Source: Streptomyces sp. NBC_01317
Lineage (GTDB): Bacteria > Actinomycetota > Actinomycetes > Streptomycetales > Streptomycetaceae
Direction of reading: 5' to 3'
Assembly (NCBI RefSeq): GCF_035961655.1
Contig: NZ_CP108393.1
Location: 558,001 to 622,000 of the forward strand
DNA: 64,000 nt
Shown: positions 17,061 to 25,644 of the stretch, piece after piece
How positions within the stretch are numbered: the stretch's first letter is position 1
Layout: each line of letters opens with the position of its first letter
Notes under the pieces: model-generated
The model's database searches: none
Told to the model about the DNA's origin: nothing
What the model saw: the letters and a program-made list of their open reading frames with translations, nothing else
Program-made: the position numbers and the translations under genes

Positions 17061-17362
17061 TCCGGGTGGTTGGGTGGGCGTCGCTGAGGTGTGTTGTGTT
17101 GTGGATGGTCGAGGGCCTGGCTCGTGGGCTGCCGCTGCCTACGCAACGCTGCGCGCCTCCTTGCTGGTGGTGAGTTGACGGGGACTCGTCTGTCGGCTCT
17201 GCCCCCGGTAAGTCCGCCACGGACCTGCTGGTCCTGGGTCTGCGCAGCGTGGCGACCGTGTCTCGACCGTCGGCTGCGGGAGGTGTTCAGTGTGGGCCCT
17301 CGCCCCCGCCGGAGAAGGTCAGCCTGGACGACCAGTCAGGTGTTCGCCACTCGCACCCGGTG
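17061..17362. other. Intergenic/decayed DNA
   Basis: About 300 bp with no supported gene, repeat or promoter. Short open frames on both strands have no recognisable content. Confidence 0.4.
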
Positions 17363-17830
17363 TTAGCGCACTGCGTCGCGGTTGTCGCAGCGTTGGGAGC
17401 AGTAGCGCCGGCGGCCGGTCGGTGAGGTGTCGGCGAAAGCCGTGTTGCACTCGGGCACCTCGCAGCGCCGTAGGCGGTGCATGCCCCGGCCGGCCAGGTG
17501 TGGTGTGGTGCCGACCGTGAACAGGGTGAACAGTACGGAGCCCAGAGGCTGTTCCGCGTACCGGTAGAGGAGATGCCAGCCGGTGCCGTCGTGGAAGGTC
17601 GGCCTTGGGTACGCGGCAGCCTCGGCCAGCATTTGGGTGAGCAGGTCGGCGCGCTCGTCGTCCCCGTCGGCATCGACGAGCCTCTCCCAGGCGTCCAGGG
17701 CAGTCCGGGTGCGGTCCAGATCGTCCCCTGTTGCCGGGCTCTCCGGAACCAGCCCGGCGGCGCGGCAGCGGTCCGCCAGTTCGTCCACGGTTTCGGGACG
17801 GTGGTTGGCCAGGTCCGCGGCCAGGTTCAT
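17363..17830 (-). CDS. CGNR zinc-finger regulator (ABATE + CGNR), possibly end-truncated
   Basis: A 155-residue CGNR-family protein: stress-induced ABATE domain (TGWHLLYRYAEQPLGSVLFTLFTVGTTPHL) followed by the treble-clef zinc finger with CEVPECNTAF and RYCSQRCDNRDAVR; the usual CGNR Gly is Asp here. The family normally continues RRHRAR, but a TAA stops it right after DAVR. In-frame sequence upstream of ATG 17830 reads VEDGEDA, a typical beginning for the family, so the start codon is uncertain or lost. It diverges from a broken MFS gene that it probably once controlled. Confidence 0.75.
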   Translation of the reverse strand: MNLAADLANHRPETVDELADRCRAAGLVPESPATGDDLDRTRTALDAWERLVDADGDDERADLLTQMLAEAAAYPRPTFHDGTGWHLLYRYAEQPLGSVLFTLFTVGTTPHLAGRGMHRLRRCEVPECNTAFADTSPTGRRRYCSQRCDNRDAVR

Positions 17831-18687
17831 CGCGTCTTCGCCGTCCTCGACCCCTGGCGCCGTCGCTGGATCGTGCTGGGCATCGCCGCCGTTACCCAGG
17901 CCCCGTCCGGGTTCTTCGTGGCTGGCATCGGAGCGCTCGGTATCTGCCTTCGGAGTGCCTTGTACCTCGGAACGGCGCAGCTGGGGCTGTTGGTGGCCGG
18001 CGCGCTGCTGGATCGCTACAGCGAGCCGGCAGGCCGGGCTGCCGCTGGGGGCGGGGCTCGCCTCGGCCGTACTCCCCTTCGTCGCCCGGGAGTTCGGCTG
18101 GCGGGCTACTCTGCCGGGCGGTGGCTTCGTCGCGCTGCTCGGATCCGGGCTCTTCGTGGGCTGCTACCGTCCAGCACCAGCGCTCTCGTATCGCAGGACA
18201 AGGGACCGTCCGCGCCGCTCGCCGCTCAGCTTCGCGCACGCCTGCGCATGCTCCGCGAACCGTCCACCGTGAAAGGTCATGCTGTCGGGAACCAGCCTGA
18301 TCTCCGTGCAGTGCGGCGTGGGCGTCTTGACCGTGCTCCACCTCCACCAGATGTCCTTGGTCGACGCCGGAACAGCGGCTCTCGTTCTCGTGGACTCCCA
18401 GGCCGCCGGGGCCCTGGGCCGCATATCCCTGGCGGCCTGGAGTGACCGGAGCCGTACCGGGCGCTATGTCATCGTGCTGGTCTGCATGGTCGCCGTCGTC
18501 GCCGGGCCGGCCGTCCTGATGACACCGACGCGCGCCGGTCGTCGCTTCCGGCGTCTTCGTCCGGCTCGGCTTCTTCGGATTCGGGTGGTACGGCCCCTGG
18601 GTCGCCTACGTCACCGAAGCGGCCCCACCGGGCAGGACCGGCGTCGCCCTGGCAGTCACGGCCAACGCGGAACGCCGCACCCGCTGA
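17826..18687 (+). pseudogene. Broken MFS transporter
   Basis: Major facilitator pieces in successive frames: RWIVLGIAAVTQAPSGFFV, QLGLLVAGALLDRY, SAVLPFVAREFGWRATL, SLISVQCGVGVLTVLHLH, GRISLAAWSDRSRTGRYVI and RLGFFGFGWYGPWVAYVTEA. At least three frameshifts and missing segments separate them, and the last frame ends at TGA 18685. The first segment overlaps the 5' end of the CGNR gene, suggesting a deletion between two divergent genes. Confidence 0.75.
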
Positions 18688-18747
18688 TGGGCCTCGCCCT
18701 GTCCCTGGTGCGACGGCTGCCGGAAAGCGGGAGCCGGCACGCGGACT

Positions 18748-19233
18748 TCAGTCGCACTGAGGGGGCGAAACGGGATTCGGCCGACCCGCCTCGCACTCGG
18801 CGCGATGGGACCCGACCGCGCGCGCCAGCAGCTCGTGGAGCGTGGTGCGCTCCTCCGGGGTGAGGGCGCGGAGAAGCTCGTCCTCGACTCCCCCGAGTCG
18901 TACCTGAGCCGCCTCCAGTGCCGCTGCGCCGTCCCTGGAGAGCTCGACGATGTGGCGCCGGCGGTCGGCCGGGTCGCGGCGGCGGATCGTCAGCCCGCGT
19001 CCTTCGAGGTCGTTGAGGAGTCCGACGACGTTGCTCGGATCCAGCCCGAGCACCTCCCCGAGCGCCTGCTGGCTCATCGCCCCCCGGTCGCTCAGCAGGG
19101 TGAGGGCGATCAGCTGCCGGTGGCGCAGGCCGCCCGCCTCGGTCGACGCGTCGGCGGCGCGTCGGCCCATCCGCGCGAGATGAACGATCAGCGGCATCGA
19201 CTGGCCCTCGAAGGTCGTCCGCTCGCTCTCCAT
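18748..19233 (-). CDS. MarR-family transcriptional regulator
   Basis: A 161-residue winged-helix regulator. The DNA-binding part reads HRQLIALTLLSDRGAMSQQALGEVLGLDPSNVVGLLNDLEGRGL, followed by the wing RRRDPADRRRHIVELS. ATG 19233 is chosen over 19242 because GTAGG then sits at a usable distance. It diverges from an FMN reductase gene across a 90-bp gap containing an inverted repeat, the usual arrangement for MarR control of a redox enzyme. Confidence 0.9.
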   Translation of the reverse strand: MESERTTFEGQSMPLIVHLARMGRRAADASTEAGGLRHRQLIALTLLSDRGAMSQQALGEVLGLDPSNVVGLLNDLEGRGLTIRRRDPADRRRHIVELSRDGAAALEAAQVRLGGVEDELLRALTPEERTTLHELLARAVGSHRAECEAGRPNPVSPPQCD

Positions 19234-19258
19234 GGGGCGCATCCTACCCCGTACATCA

Positions 19259-19298
19259 ATCATTGGTAATCTGAAACGATTCGCCTTACGGTAATGAT
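19259..19298. promoter_or_regulatory. Inverted repeat, probable MarR operator
   Basis: ATCATTGGTAA (19259-19269) and TTACGGTAATGAT (19286-19298) form an imperfect inverted repeat in the AT-rich gap between the divergent MarR and FMN reductase genes. Confidence 0.5.
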
Positions 19299-19324
19299 CC
19301 CTTGAACACCATGTGGAGGTACGT

Positions 19325-19984
19325 ATGCCCAAACTGAAGATCATCGTCGGAACCACCCGCCCGACCAGGGTCGCGGACCAGGTGGCGCCCTGGGTGGCGT
19401 CCGTGGCCGCCGCCCACGGGAGCTTCGACGTGGAGGTGCTGGACCTGAGGGACTGGCCGCTCCCCTTCTTCTCCGAGCACTTCGGCACCTTGGGCGACAT
19501 GAACGACCCCACGTACTCCGAGCCGCTCGTCAAGGCGTGGAACGCGGCCATCAAGGGCGCGGACGCGTACATCGTGGTGACCAGCGAGTACAACCACAGC
19601 GTTCCGGGCGTCCTGAAGAACGCCATCGACACCGTCTGGGCGTCCAACGCCTTCCGCAACAAGCCCGTCGCCGCCGTCGGCTACAGCGCGGGCATCGGCG
19701 GCGGGATACGGGCCATCGAGCACCTCGCCCAGATCGTCGTGGAGACGGAGGCCGTGCCCCTGCGCAACAGCGTCGTGATTCCCTTCGCCCACGACGCCTT
19801 CGACGACACCGGCCGTCCCACGAGCCCCGTCACTCACGCGGCTCTCGACGTCCTTCTCGACGATCTGGCGTGGTGGTCGGCCGCCCTGGAGCAGGCGCGC
19901 ACGGCGGGCGAACTGCCGCCGGGCCGAGCCCGGCTGCGCGACGCGATCGACAAGGCCCGGGCCGCCGCGAGCCCGGTGGCCTGA
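19325..19984 (+). CDS. NADPH-dependent FMN reductase
   Basis: A 219-residue flavodoxin-fold reductase. The FMN-binding loop is IIVGTTRPTRVADQVAPWV, and the second signature is VTSEYNHSVPGVLKNAIDTV with AAVGYSAGIGGGIRAIEHL. ATG 19325 is preceded by GGAGG with 5-nt spacing. Family members reduce FMN, quinones or azo compounds. Divergence from a MarR gene suggests induction by a redox-active or phenolic compound; this is inference. The next gene, an ABM monooxygenase, follows after 63 bp and may be co-transcribed. Confidence 0.92.
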   Translation: MPKLKIIVGTTRPTRVADQVAPWVASVAAAHGSFDVEVLDLRDWPLPFFSEHFGTLGDMNDPTYSEPLVKAWNAAIKGADAYIVVTSEYNHSVPGVLKNAIDTVWASNAFRNKPVAAVGYSAGIGGGIRAIEHLAQIVVETEAVPLRNSVVIPFAHDAFDDTGRPTSPVTHAALDVLLDDLAWWSAALEQARTAGELPPGRARLRDAIDKARAAASPVA

Positions 19985-20047
19985 CCTCCTCCCCCGCCGA
20001 AGGACCGGCGGCCCACACCGGCGCGGCCGGCGAAAGTGAGAACTCCC

Positions 20048-20428
20048 ATGTCAGATGCCCTCTCCCAGGCCCCTGAGACGGCCGACACCGCAGCCCCCGG
20101 TGCCCTACTCGGGCCGTACCCCGGGCCGCTGGTGGTCCTGGTGAAACTGCGTACCCGGCCCGACAAGATCACCGCGGCGCGGCAGGCCCTGGAGAAGATC
20201 ACCGAACCGACCCGGGCCAACCCGGACTGCCTGGAGCTGCGCGTCTTCCAGGACCGGGACGACCCGCGGTCATTCACCCTCCTGGAGCATTGGACCAGCC
20301 TCGAAGCCAACCAGGCCCACGCTGCACGTGACTACATGGCGGAATACATGGCCGCCAAGGACGAGATCTTCGAAGACATCTCCGGCGAGTTCATCCAGGA
20401 GCTCGACCCGCCGACGCCCGCGGCCTGA
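20048..20428 (+). CDS. Antibiotic biosynthesis monooxygenase (ABM) domain protein
   Basis: A 126-residue ferredoxin-fold ABM protein. LVVLVKLRTRPDKITAARQAL opens the domain, and NPDCLELRVFQDRDDPRSF with LLEHWTSLEANQAH closes it. ATG 20048 is used; an upstream GTG at 20036 is possible. Members oxidise quinols or haem, or shape polyketides without cofactors. Its position after the FMN reductase suggests quinone or quinol chemistry. Confidence 0.85.
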   Translation: MSDALSQAPETADTAAPGALLGPYPGPLVVLVKLRTRPDKITAARQALEKITEPTRANPDCLELRVFQDRDDPRSFTLLEHWTSLEANQAHAARDYMAEYMAAKDEIFEDISGEFIQELDPPTPAA

Positions 20429-20630
20429 GCCACTCCACCCCCCGACACCCGTGTCCTGAGCCGGGCGGCGCCGCCGCGCCGTGTTGTTTCGGTGGGGGGC
20501 CGCGGTGTGGCGGGGGGTGGTCGTCGTTATCCACGGACAAGCTGTCCCTGAATGCGGTGGCGGGAATCCGGCAGGCTGAGGGGGAAGCCCAAGATGTGTC
20601 TCAGCAGGCTGTGTGAAGGAGCCGATCGAT

Positions 20631-21584
20631 ATGGCCAGGACCACGTACGAGATCCCCGACCAGGCCGGGAAGCTGGCCGTGGTGACCGGTGCGAGTGACG
20701 GGCTGGGGTTGCAGATCGCCGTACGGCTCGCCTCGGCGGGGGCGGAGCTGGTGCTGCCGGTCCGTAACCGGGCCAAGGGCGCGGCGGCGGTCGAGCGTAT
20801 CCGGGGCGCGGCGCCGCGTGCCAGGGTCACCATGAGGGACCTCGACCTCGGCTCCCTGGAGTCGGTGCGCGCCCTGGGCGACTCACTGCTCGCGGAGGGC
20901 CGGCCGGTCGACATCCTGATCAACAACGCCGCGGTCATGACCCCGCCGGCCCGGCACGAGACCCAGGACGGGTTCGAGTTGCAGTTCGGAACCAACTTCC
21001 TGGGCCACTTCGCGCTGACCGCCCGCATCTTCCCGCTGCTGCGCGAGGCATCCGCACGGGTGACGTCCCTGTCCGCGCTCGCGGCGCGTCTGGGGTCCTT
21101 CCAGTGGGACGACCTGCAATACCGGGGCACGTACAAGGCGATGAAGGCGTACGGACAGTCCAAGCTGGCCCAGATGCTCTTCGCACTCGAACTGGACCGG
21201 CGCAGCCGCGCCGCCGGCTGGGGCATCGTGTCCAACACCGCGCACCCGGGCCTGACGGTGACCAACCTGCAGACCTCGGGATGGAACATGGGCACGAACA
21301 AGATCAGTATGCGTACGAAGAGCTTCCGGGCGGCCCCGAGGGTCCTCCCGTTCCTGGTCCAGTGGCCCGAGACCGGGGCCCTGCCCACGCTCTACGCGGC
21401 GACCGGCCCCGACGCGCGGGGCGGCGCCTTCTACGGCCCCGACGGCTTCGGCCACCTCACCGGCGGACCCGCCGAGCAACCCCTCTACAAGACCGCCGAG
21501 GACCCCGACGCGGCACGCCGGATCTGGGCCGAGGCCGAACGACTGACCCAGGTCGGCTTCCCGGCGGTCCCGGCGGCCCACTGA
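20631..21584 (+). CDS. Short-chain dehydrogenase/reductase (SDR)
   Basis: A 317-residue SDR similar to retinol-dehydrogenase-like actinomycete enzymes. The cofactor motif is [22 protein letters not shown] lies in ILINNAAVM, and the catalytic YxxxK is YGQSK. The residues around [13 protein letters not shown] supply the catalytic Ser. ATG 20631 follows GAAGGAG at 9 nt. An XRE regulator gene begins two bases after its stop, so the two form an operon. Confidence 0.92.
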   Translation: MARTTYEIPDQAGKLAVVTGASDGLGLQIAVRLASAGAELVLPVRNRAKGAAAVERIRGAAPRARVTMRDLDLGSLESVRALGDSLLAEGRPVDILINNAAVMTPPARHETQDGFELQFGTNFLGHFALTARIFPLLREASARVTSLSALAARLGSFQWDDLQYRGTYKAMKAYGQSKLAQMLFALELDRRSRAAGWGIVSNTAHPGLTVTNLQTSGWNMGTNKISMRTKSFRAAPRVLPFLVQWPETGALPTLYAATGPDARGGAFYGPDGFGHLTGGPAEQPLYKTAEDPDAARRIWAEAERLTQVGFPAVPAAH

Positions 21585-21586
21585 CC

Positions 21587-22432
21587 ATGGACCGCGACCA
21601 ACTCGCCGACTTCCTGCGCACCCGCCGGGAAGCACTGCAACCCGAGGACGTGGGTCTGCCCCGGGGCAGACGCCGGCGCACCGGCGGACTGCGCCGCGAG
21701 GAGGTCGCGGCCCTGTGCGGCATGTCGGCCGACTACTACAGCCGGATCGAGCAGCACCGCGGCAGCCGCCCCTCCGAACCCATGCTCGCCGCCATCGCCC
21801 GGGGCCTGCACCTGTCGCTGGACGAGCGCGACCACCTGTTCCGCCTGGCCGGATACCCCACACCCGCCCGCGAGCTGCGCATGGAACACGTCGACACCGG
21901 CCTCATGCGCGTGCTGGACCGGCTCCAGGACACTCCGGCGCAGGTGGTCACCAGCCTCGGCGAAACCCTGCTCCAGACCCCGCCGGCGGTCGCGCTGCTC
22001 GGCGACGAGACCGGCTACACCGGGCTCGACCGCAGCATGTTCCACCGGTGGTTCACCCGCCCCGAAACCCGCCGGATCTATCCGCGCGAGGACCACGACG
22101 CGCACAGCCGGGCCTTCACCGCCGACCTGCGCTCCCTCGCCGCCCGCCACGGTCCCGCCAGCCGGGCCGCCGACCTCGCGCGCGGGCTCCTCGACACCAG
22201 CCCCGAGTTCGCCCGGCTCTGGAGCGAGCACGAGATCACCGCCGAGCGCGGCCACCTCAAGCGCGTCAGGACCGCCGAACTCGGCGTGATCGAGGTGTAC
22301 TGCCAGATGCTTTTCGACCTCGACCAGGACCAGGCCCTCCTCATCTTCACGGCCACACCCGGCAGCGAGAGTCACGAAAAGCTCCAACTGCTCTCCGTGA
22401 TCGGCGCCCAGCAACTCCCCACCCGGCCATGA
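21587..22432 (+). CDS. XRE-family regulator with MmyB-like ligand domain
   Basis: A 281-residue regulator. The HTH is near residues 30-95 (GGLRREEVAALCGMSADYYSRIEQHRG), with the basic GRRRRTGGLRREE lead-in typical of the class. The C-terminal MmyB-like domain shows RWFTRPETRRIYP, LARGLLDTSPEFARLWSEHE and a closing LLIFTATPGSESHEKLQLL. These regulators usually control the adjacent SDR gene and bind fatty-acid-like ligands. It starts two bases after the SDR stop. Confidence 0.92.
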   Translation: MDRDQLADFLRTRREALQPEDVGLPRGRRRRTGGLRREEVAALCGMSADYYSRIEQHRGSRPSEPMLAAIARGLHLSLDERDHLFRLAGYPTPARELRMEHVDTGLMRVLDRLQDTPAQVVTSLGETLLQTPPAVALLGDETGYTGLDRSMFHRWFTRPETRRIYPREDHDAHSRAFTADLRSLAARHGPASRAADLARGLLDTSPEFARLWSEHEITAERGHLKRVRTAELGVIEVYCQMLFDLDQDQALLIFTATPGSESHEKLQLLSVIGAQQLPTRP

Positions 22433-22439
22433 GGAGTTG

Positions 22440-23183
22440 TCAGGCGGCGGGGGGGCGGGTCGTGATGCCCGCGACGATGAGGTCGACGCCGGCGACGAAC
22501 TGCGCGCGGTCGTCATGGGCGAGGCCCTGGTCCGCGAGCGCCCGGGTGAAGGGGTAGTCCTCGGGACTGAGCTGCTTCCATGCCTCCGCGACGGTGTCCA
22601 GGTAGACGCCGCGGTCGGCTTCCGGTCCGAGATCCCGGGCCCGTACGAGGTTCGCGGCGTTCTGTCCCGCGGCGCCGAGGATGTAGTGCATCAGGGCGGA
22701 CGTCGCGGTGAACCACCTGCTCGCCGGTACGTCCAGCGCGTACACCTCGCGGCCGATGGCCTCGAAGAGGCGGGTGGTCACCGGGCTGGCGGGGTGGTGG
22801 GAGAGCTGGGCGGTGAGCTGGGGGGCGAGCCACGGGTGCCTCTCGACGGCGTCGAAGAGGCCGAGGCCGACGTCGTGGAGCCGCCCGGGCGTCCCGGTCG
22901 TCCCCGCCGTCCCCGCCGTCCCTGCCGTCCCGGTCGTCCCCGCCCTTCCTGGGGCCAGCGCGACGGTGACGGCATGGTCCGTGGCCGCCGCCAGCAGTTC
23001 GGTCTTGCCGGCCACGTGCCAGTAGATCGCCCCGGGGCCGGTGGCCAGGCGTTCGCTCAGCGCCCGGAAGGTCAGTCCGCCTTCGCCTGACGTGTCCAGC
23101 AGGTCGACGGCGGCGTCGACGATCTGCTCGCGGGAGAGGGGACTGGTACGCCGCTCGGGCTTCTTGCGCGTCGGTGGTGTCAC
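22440..23183 (-). CDS. TetR-family regulator with a Thr/Gly repeat insert
   Basis: A 247-residue TetR_C regulator. The HTH reads REQIVDAAVDLLDTSGEGGLTFRALSERLATGPGAIYWHVAGK. A low-complexity stretch of Gly-Thr/Ala units (TTGTAGTAGTAGTTGTPG) sits between HTH and ligand domain and comes from a GC-rich tandem repeat in the DNA. GTG 23183 is used as start because it leaves the two operator-like palindromes upstream outside the gene. It diverges from a small ABM-like gene. Confidence 0.88.
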   Translation of the reverse strand: MTPPTRKKPERRTSPLSREQIVDAAVDLLDTSGEGGLTFRALSERLATGPGAIYWHVAGKTELLAAATDHAVTVALAPGRAGTTGTAGTAGTAGTTGTPGRLHDVGLGLFDAVERHPWLAPQLTAQLSHHPASPVTTRLFEAIGREVYALDVPASRWFTATSALMHYILGAAGQNAANLVRARDLGPEADRGVYLDTVAEAWKQLSPEDYPFTRALADQGLAHDDRAQFVAGVDLIVAGITTRPPAA

Positions 23184-23192
23184 ACCGCCATT

Positions 23193-23241
23193 TTGACATG
23201 ACTGGAGCGCCGTTCCATACTCGCAATGGAACGACATTCCA
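23193..23241 (+). promoter_or_regulatory. Promoter with twin TetR operators for the ABM-like gene
   Basis: TTGACA (23193-23198) and CATACT (23216-23221) are spaced 17 bp. Two 15-bp near-palindromes share the pattern TGGA-CG-C-TTCCA: TGGAGCGCCGTTCCA (23203-23217) and TGGAACGACATTCCA (23227-23241), 24 bp apart start to start. The first lies inside the promoter and the second over the likely transcription start, so binding would block transcription. Confidence 0.72.
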
Positions 23242-23299
23242 GTGACGGTGGACAACAGGCCCGCACGGGACGCCCCGCCGTGAGACGAGAAGAGGAATC

Positions 23300-23614
23300 A
23301 TGGCTCTGCAGGATCAGCCCGCGTACCTCATCAAGATGCGCGCCAGGCCCGGACTCGGCGACAAGCTGTTCGCTCTGGCCACGGAAGGGATGGAGAAGTC
23401 GGGATCCTCCGACCGGTTCATCCTCGTCCGCGAGGACGCCGACCCCGACGTGCTGTGGAACATGGAGGTGTTCCGGAGCGAGGAGGCCAAGGCCGCGTAC
23501 GAGAACAGCCCCCTCGCCGACGAGCTGCGCGGCGAGATCATCGGCCTCCTCGCCGAACCGCCGGCGCGGATCGAGGTCCACCCGTACTCCGCTCTGCCCG
23601 CCGACCCGGCCTGA
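23300..23614 (+). CDS. ABM/quinol-monooxygenase-like small protein
   Basis: A 104-residue dimeric alpha-beta-barrel-type protein: AYLIKMRARPGLGDKLFALA, SDRFILVREDADPDVLWNMEVFRSEEAKAAYENSP. It is preceded by AGAAGAGG. The gene is divergent from the TetR gene and sits behind a promoter carrying twin operators, so it is the probable target of that repressor. The reaction is unknown. Confidence 0.85.
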   Translation: MALQDQPAYLIKMRARPGLGDKLFALATEGMEKSGSSDRFILVREDADPDVLWNMEVFRSEEAKAAYENSPLADELRGEIIGLLAEPPARIEVHPYSALPADPA

Positions 23615-23640
23615 GGGTGTGAGGACACGCGGCACGGTCG

Positions 23641-24270
23641 TCAGGTCATGGTCGGGGGCGCGCTCATCGCCGCCGCCAGGAAGGTGATGGCCCAGTGCCG
23701 GGCCGTCTCACCCCCCGCCGGGACCAGGCCCGCCGGGGGGTGGCGGTTGTAGGCGTCGACGCGGTCCACCGCCGTCACGGCGAGGATCCCCCGCATCCGG
23801 AACCACAGCTCCTCCTGGGAAAGGCCGGGCAGTGCGCGCCCGAAGGCCGCCAGGTACCGGTCGCGGACCTCGTTCTCGGCCGGGCCGGTCCAGCCGCGCA
23901 TCTCCTCGGCCGGGTCGCCGATGATCGTCACGATCAGCCGGGACGTCCGGGCGCCGCCCTCGTCACCGGCCGGCATCCCGTCGAACAGCGGCCCCGCGAA
24001 CGCCTCCACCAGCGCGGCGACCGTCGGAGCCCGGGGCCCGGCGAGCAGCCGGTCGAGCCCGGCGGTCTGCGCGGCGTTGATGGGCCCGATCACGCGGCGC
24101 ACGACCTCGGCCAGCAGCTCGGCCTTCGAGCCGAAGTGGTACGCGACGGCGGCCAGGTTCGCTCCGGCGAGGTCCGTGATCGCGCGGACCGAGGTGCCCC
24201 GGAAACCGCGCTCGGCGAACAGGTGCTCGGCCGCGTCGAGGATCTGGGTGCGGGTGTCACGTGACGCCAT
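23641..24270 (-). CDS. TetR-family transcriptional regulator
   Basis: A 209-residue regulator with a clear N-terminal HTH ([41 protein letters not shown]). The C-terminal domain is of the TetR_C_31/CecR-like type, judged only by length and general pattern. It diverges from a PanE-like reductase gene across a 70-bp gap with a strong palindrome. Confidence 0.9.
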   Translation of the reverse strand: MASRDTRTQILDAAEHLFAERGFRGTSVRAITDLAGANLAAVAYHFGSKAELLAEVVRRVIGPINAAQTAGLDRLLAGPRAPTVAALVEAFAGPLFDGMPAGDEGGARTSRLIVTIIGDPAEEMRGWTGPAENEVRDRYLAAFGRALPGLSQEELWFRMRGILAVTAVDRVDAYNRHPPAGLVPAGGETARHWAITFLAAAMSAPPTMT

Positions 24271-24284
24271 GGGTGCGTACTATA

Positions 24285-24311
24285 CATACGTTTGATTCAA
24301 ACGGACGTATG
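24285..24311. promoter_or_regulatory. Probable TetR operator
   Basis: A perfect 15-bp dyad CGTTTGATTCAAACG (24289-24303) is nested in outer arms CATACG and CGTATG. It lies between the divergent TetR and PanE-like genes in an AT-rich island. Confidence 0.65.
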
Positions 24312-24340
24312 ATTGGTGCGTACGCGCAGAAGTGGGTGCC

Positions 24341-25219
24341 ATGAAAGTGCTCGTGTACGGCGCCGGGGTGCTCGGCAGCCTGTTGTCCGCCCGGCTGTAC
24401 GAGGCCGGGCACGACGTCTCGCTGCTCGCCCGGGGTGAGCGCCTGGCCGCCCTGCGGCAGTACGGCGTGCAACTGGCCGAGGAGGACAGCCCGGCCGTCA
24501 GGCGGGTGCCGGTGCCGGTGGTCGAGAACCCGGCCGGCGGGTACGACCTGATCGCCGTCCTCGTCCGCACCCATCAGGTGGACGCGGTGCTGGAGTCGCT
24601 CGCCGGTCTTGGGGGCGATGTCCTGTTCCTGCTCAACTGGGCGGGCGGCGCCGAGCCGTTGGGCACGGTGATCGGCCACGAGCGGGTGCTGCTCGGCTTC
24701 CCCGCCGCCGGCGGGACGATGGACGGCGACGTGGTCCGCCACCGCGCGGCCCATGTCATGACCCGCCGGGTCGCGATGCCGGTCGGCGAGCCCGACGGCA
24801 GTACCACCCCGCGACTGGAGCGGATCGTGCGGGCGTTCCGCACCGCCGGGATCAACGCCAAGGCCGAGCCTCGGATGGATGCCTGGCTCAAGACGCACGC
24901 CGCGTTCGAGGTGCCGCTCGGGCAGGCGGTGCACGCGGCGGGCGGCCCGGTGGCGCTCGCCGGCGATCCGGACGCGGTCCGCGGGATGCTCCACCTCATG
25001 CGGGAGAACCTGGCCGCGCTGCCGGCGCCGCCGGTCCCGCGCGGGTTCGTTGTCTTGCGGACCCTGCCGGAAGGGACGCTCGTCGCCCTGTTGCGGCGCT
25101 TCCTGCGGAGCGCGACGGCCGTACACAGCGGGCTCAGCGACAGCTCCCCCGCGGCGGCGGCCGAACTCGACCGGCTGGCCGAGCAGATGCGGGCCTGGGT
25201 GAGGGCCGGCGGGCGATAG
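24341..25219 (+). CDS. Ketopantoate reductase-like (PanE/ApbA) oxidoreductase
   Basis: A 292-residue protein with the N-terminal Rossmann motif VLVYGAGVLGSLLSARLYEAGHDVSLLARG and the ApbA C-terminal helical domain (AWLKTHAAFEVPLGQAVHAAGG). The catalytic Lys of PanE appears to be Lys in DAWLKTHAA, where the true enzymes have a WxKL Asn context, so the substrate may not be ketopantoate. It is the likely target of the divergent TetR regulator. ATG 24341 is preferred to GTG 24332. Confidence 0.85.
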   Translation: MKVLVYGAGVLGSLLSARLYEAGHDVSLLARGERLAALRQYGVQLAEEDSPAVRRVPVPVVENPAGGYDLIAVLVRTHQVDAVLESLAGLGGDVLFLLNWAGGAEPLGTVIGHERVLLGFPAAGGTMDGDVVRHRAAHVMTRRVAMPVGEPDGSTTPRLERIVRAFRTAGINAKAEPRMDAWLKTHAAFEVPLGQAVHAAGGPVALAGDPDAVRGMLHLMRENLAALPAPPVPRGFVVLRTLPEGTLVALLRRFLRSATAVHSGLSDSSPAAAAELDRLAEQMRAWVRAGGR

Positions 25220-25277
25220 GCGGGCCACGGCGTGGTGCCGGTGCCGCTCGGTACGCCGGTGTGAGCGCCCGTGCTTG

Positions 25278-25306
25278 AACCCCGGCGCCCCCGGGGGCGC
25301 GGGCCC
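25278..25306 (+). terminator. GC-rich hairpin
   Basis: The perfect palindrome GCGCCCCCGGGGGCGC (25285-25300), extended by flanking CCCC/GGGG-type pairs, lies 60 bp after the PanE-like gene. Confidence 0.5.
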
Positions 25307-25309
25307 CTA

Positions 25310-25644
25310 CCCCTTCCATGGCGCGGATGGGGCCAAGTGGGGCGAGTTACAGGCGAGTTCGTCCGGACGCCGGACGCGCACTGTCGTACTCCGTCGTATT
25401 TATCGGTTGTTTAACCGTCCTTGATAGCTATGCGTCTGCAAGGCACACCTCGGGGGAGGAAGCTGTGACATACCGGTGCGGACGCGTGGGCGTCCGCCGC
25501 CGGCCACGGCTGCCGGACCGCCCGGCGGCGACGAACGTCCTGTCGCCGCCGGGCCCGTGCCGACCCCGTGGCCCACCACGCTCCGTACACGGCCCGACCC
25601 CGCCACGGGCACGGCGTACGGCACGGCTTTCAGGGGGACCGAGG
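25310..25644 (+). promoter_or_regulatory. Long upstream region of the giant-protein cluster
   Basis: About 335 bp with no supported gene. Bases 25396-25432 form an AT-rich island (TATTTATCGG, TTGTTTAACC, CTTGATAGCTATG) in otherwise very GC-rich DNA and are the likely promoter area for the cluster. No hexamer pair with normal spacing stands out. The dyad GGTTgtttAACC lies inside it. Confidence 0.35.

Noticed and set aside
25318..25644. N-terminal extension of the amidase-LysM protein
   Set aside because: The frame is open, but its residues are Arg/Pro-rich with no signal peptide, and it covers the only AT-rich promoter-like region.
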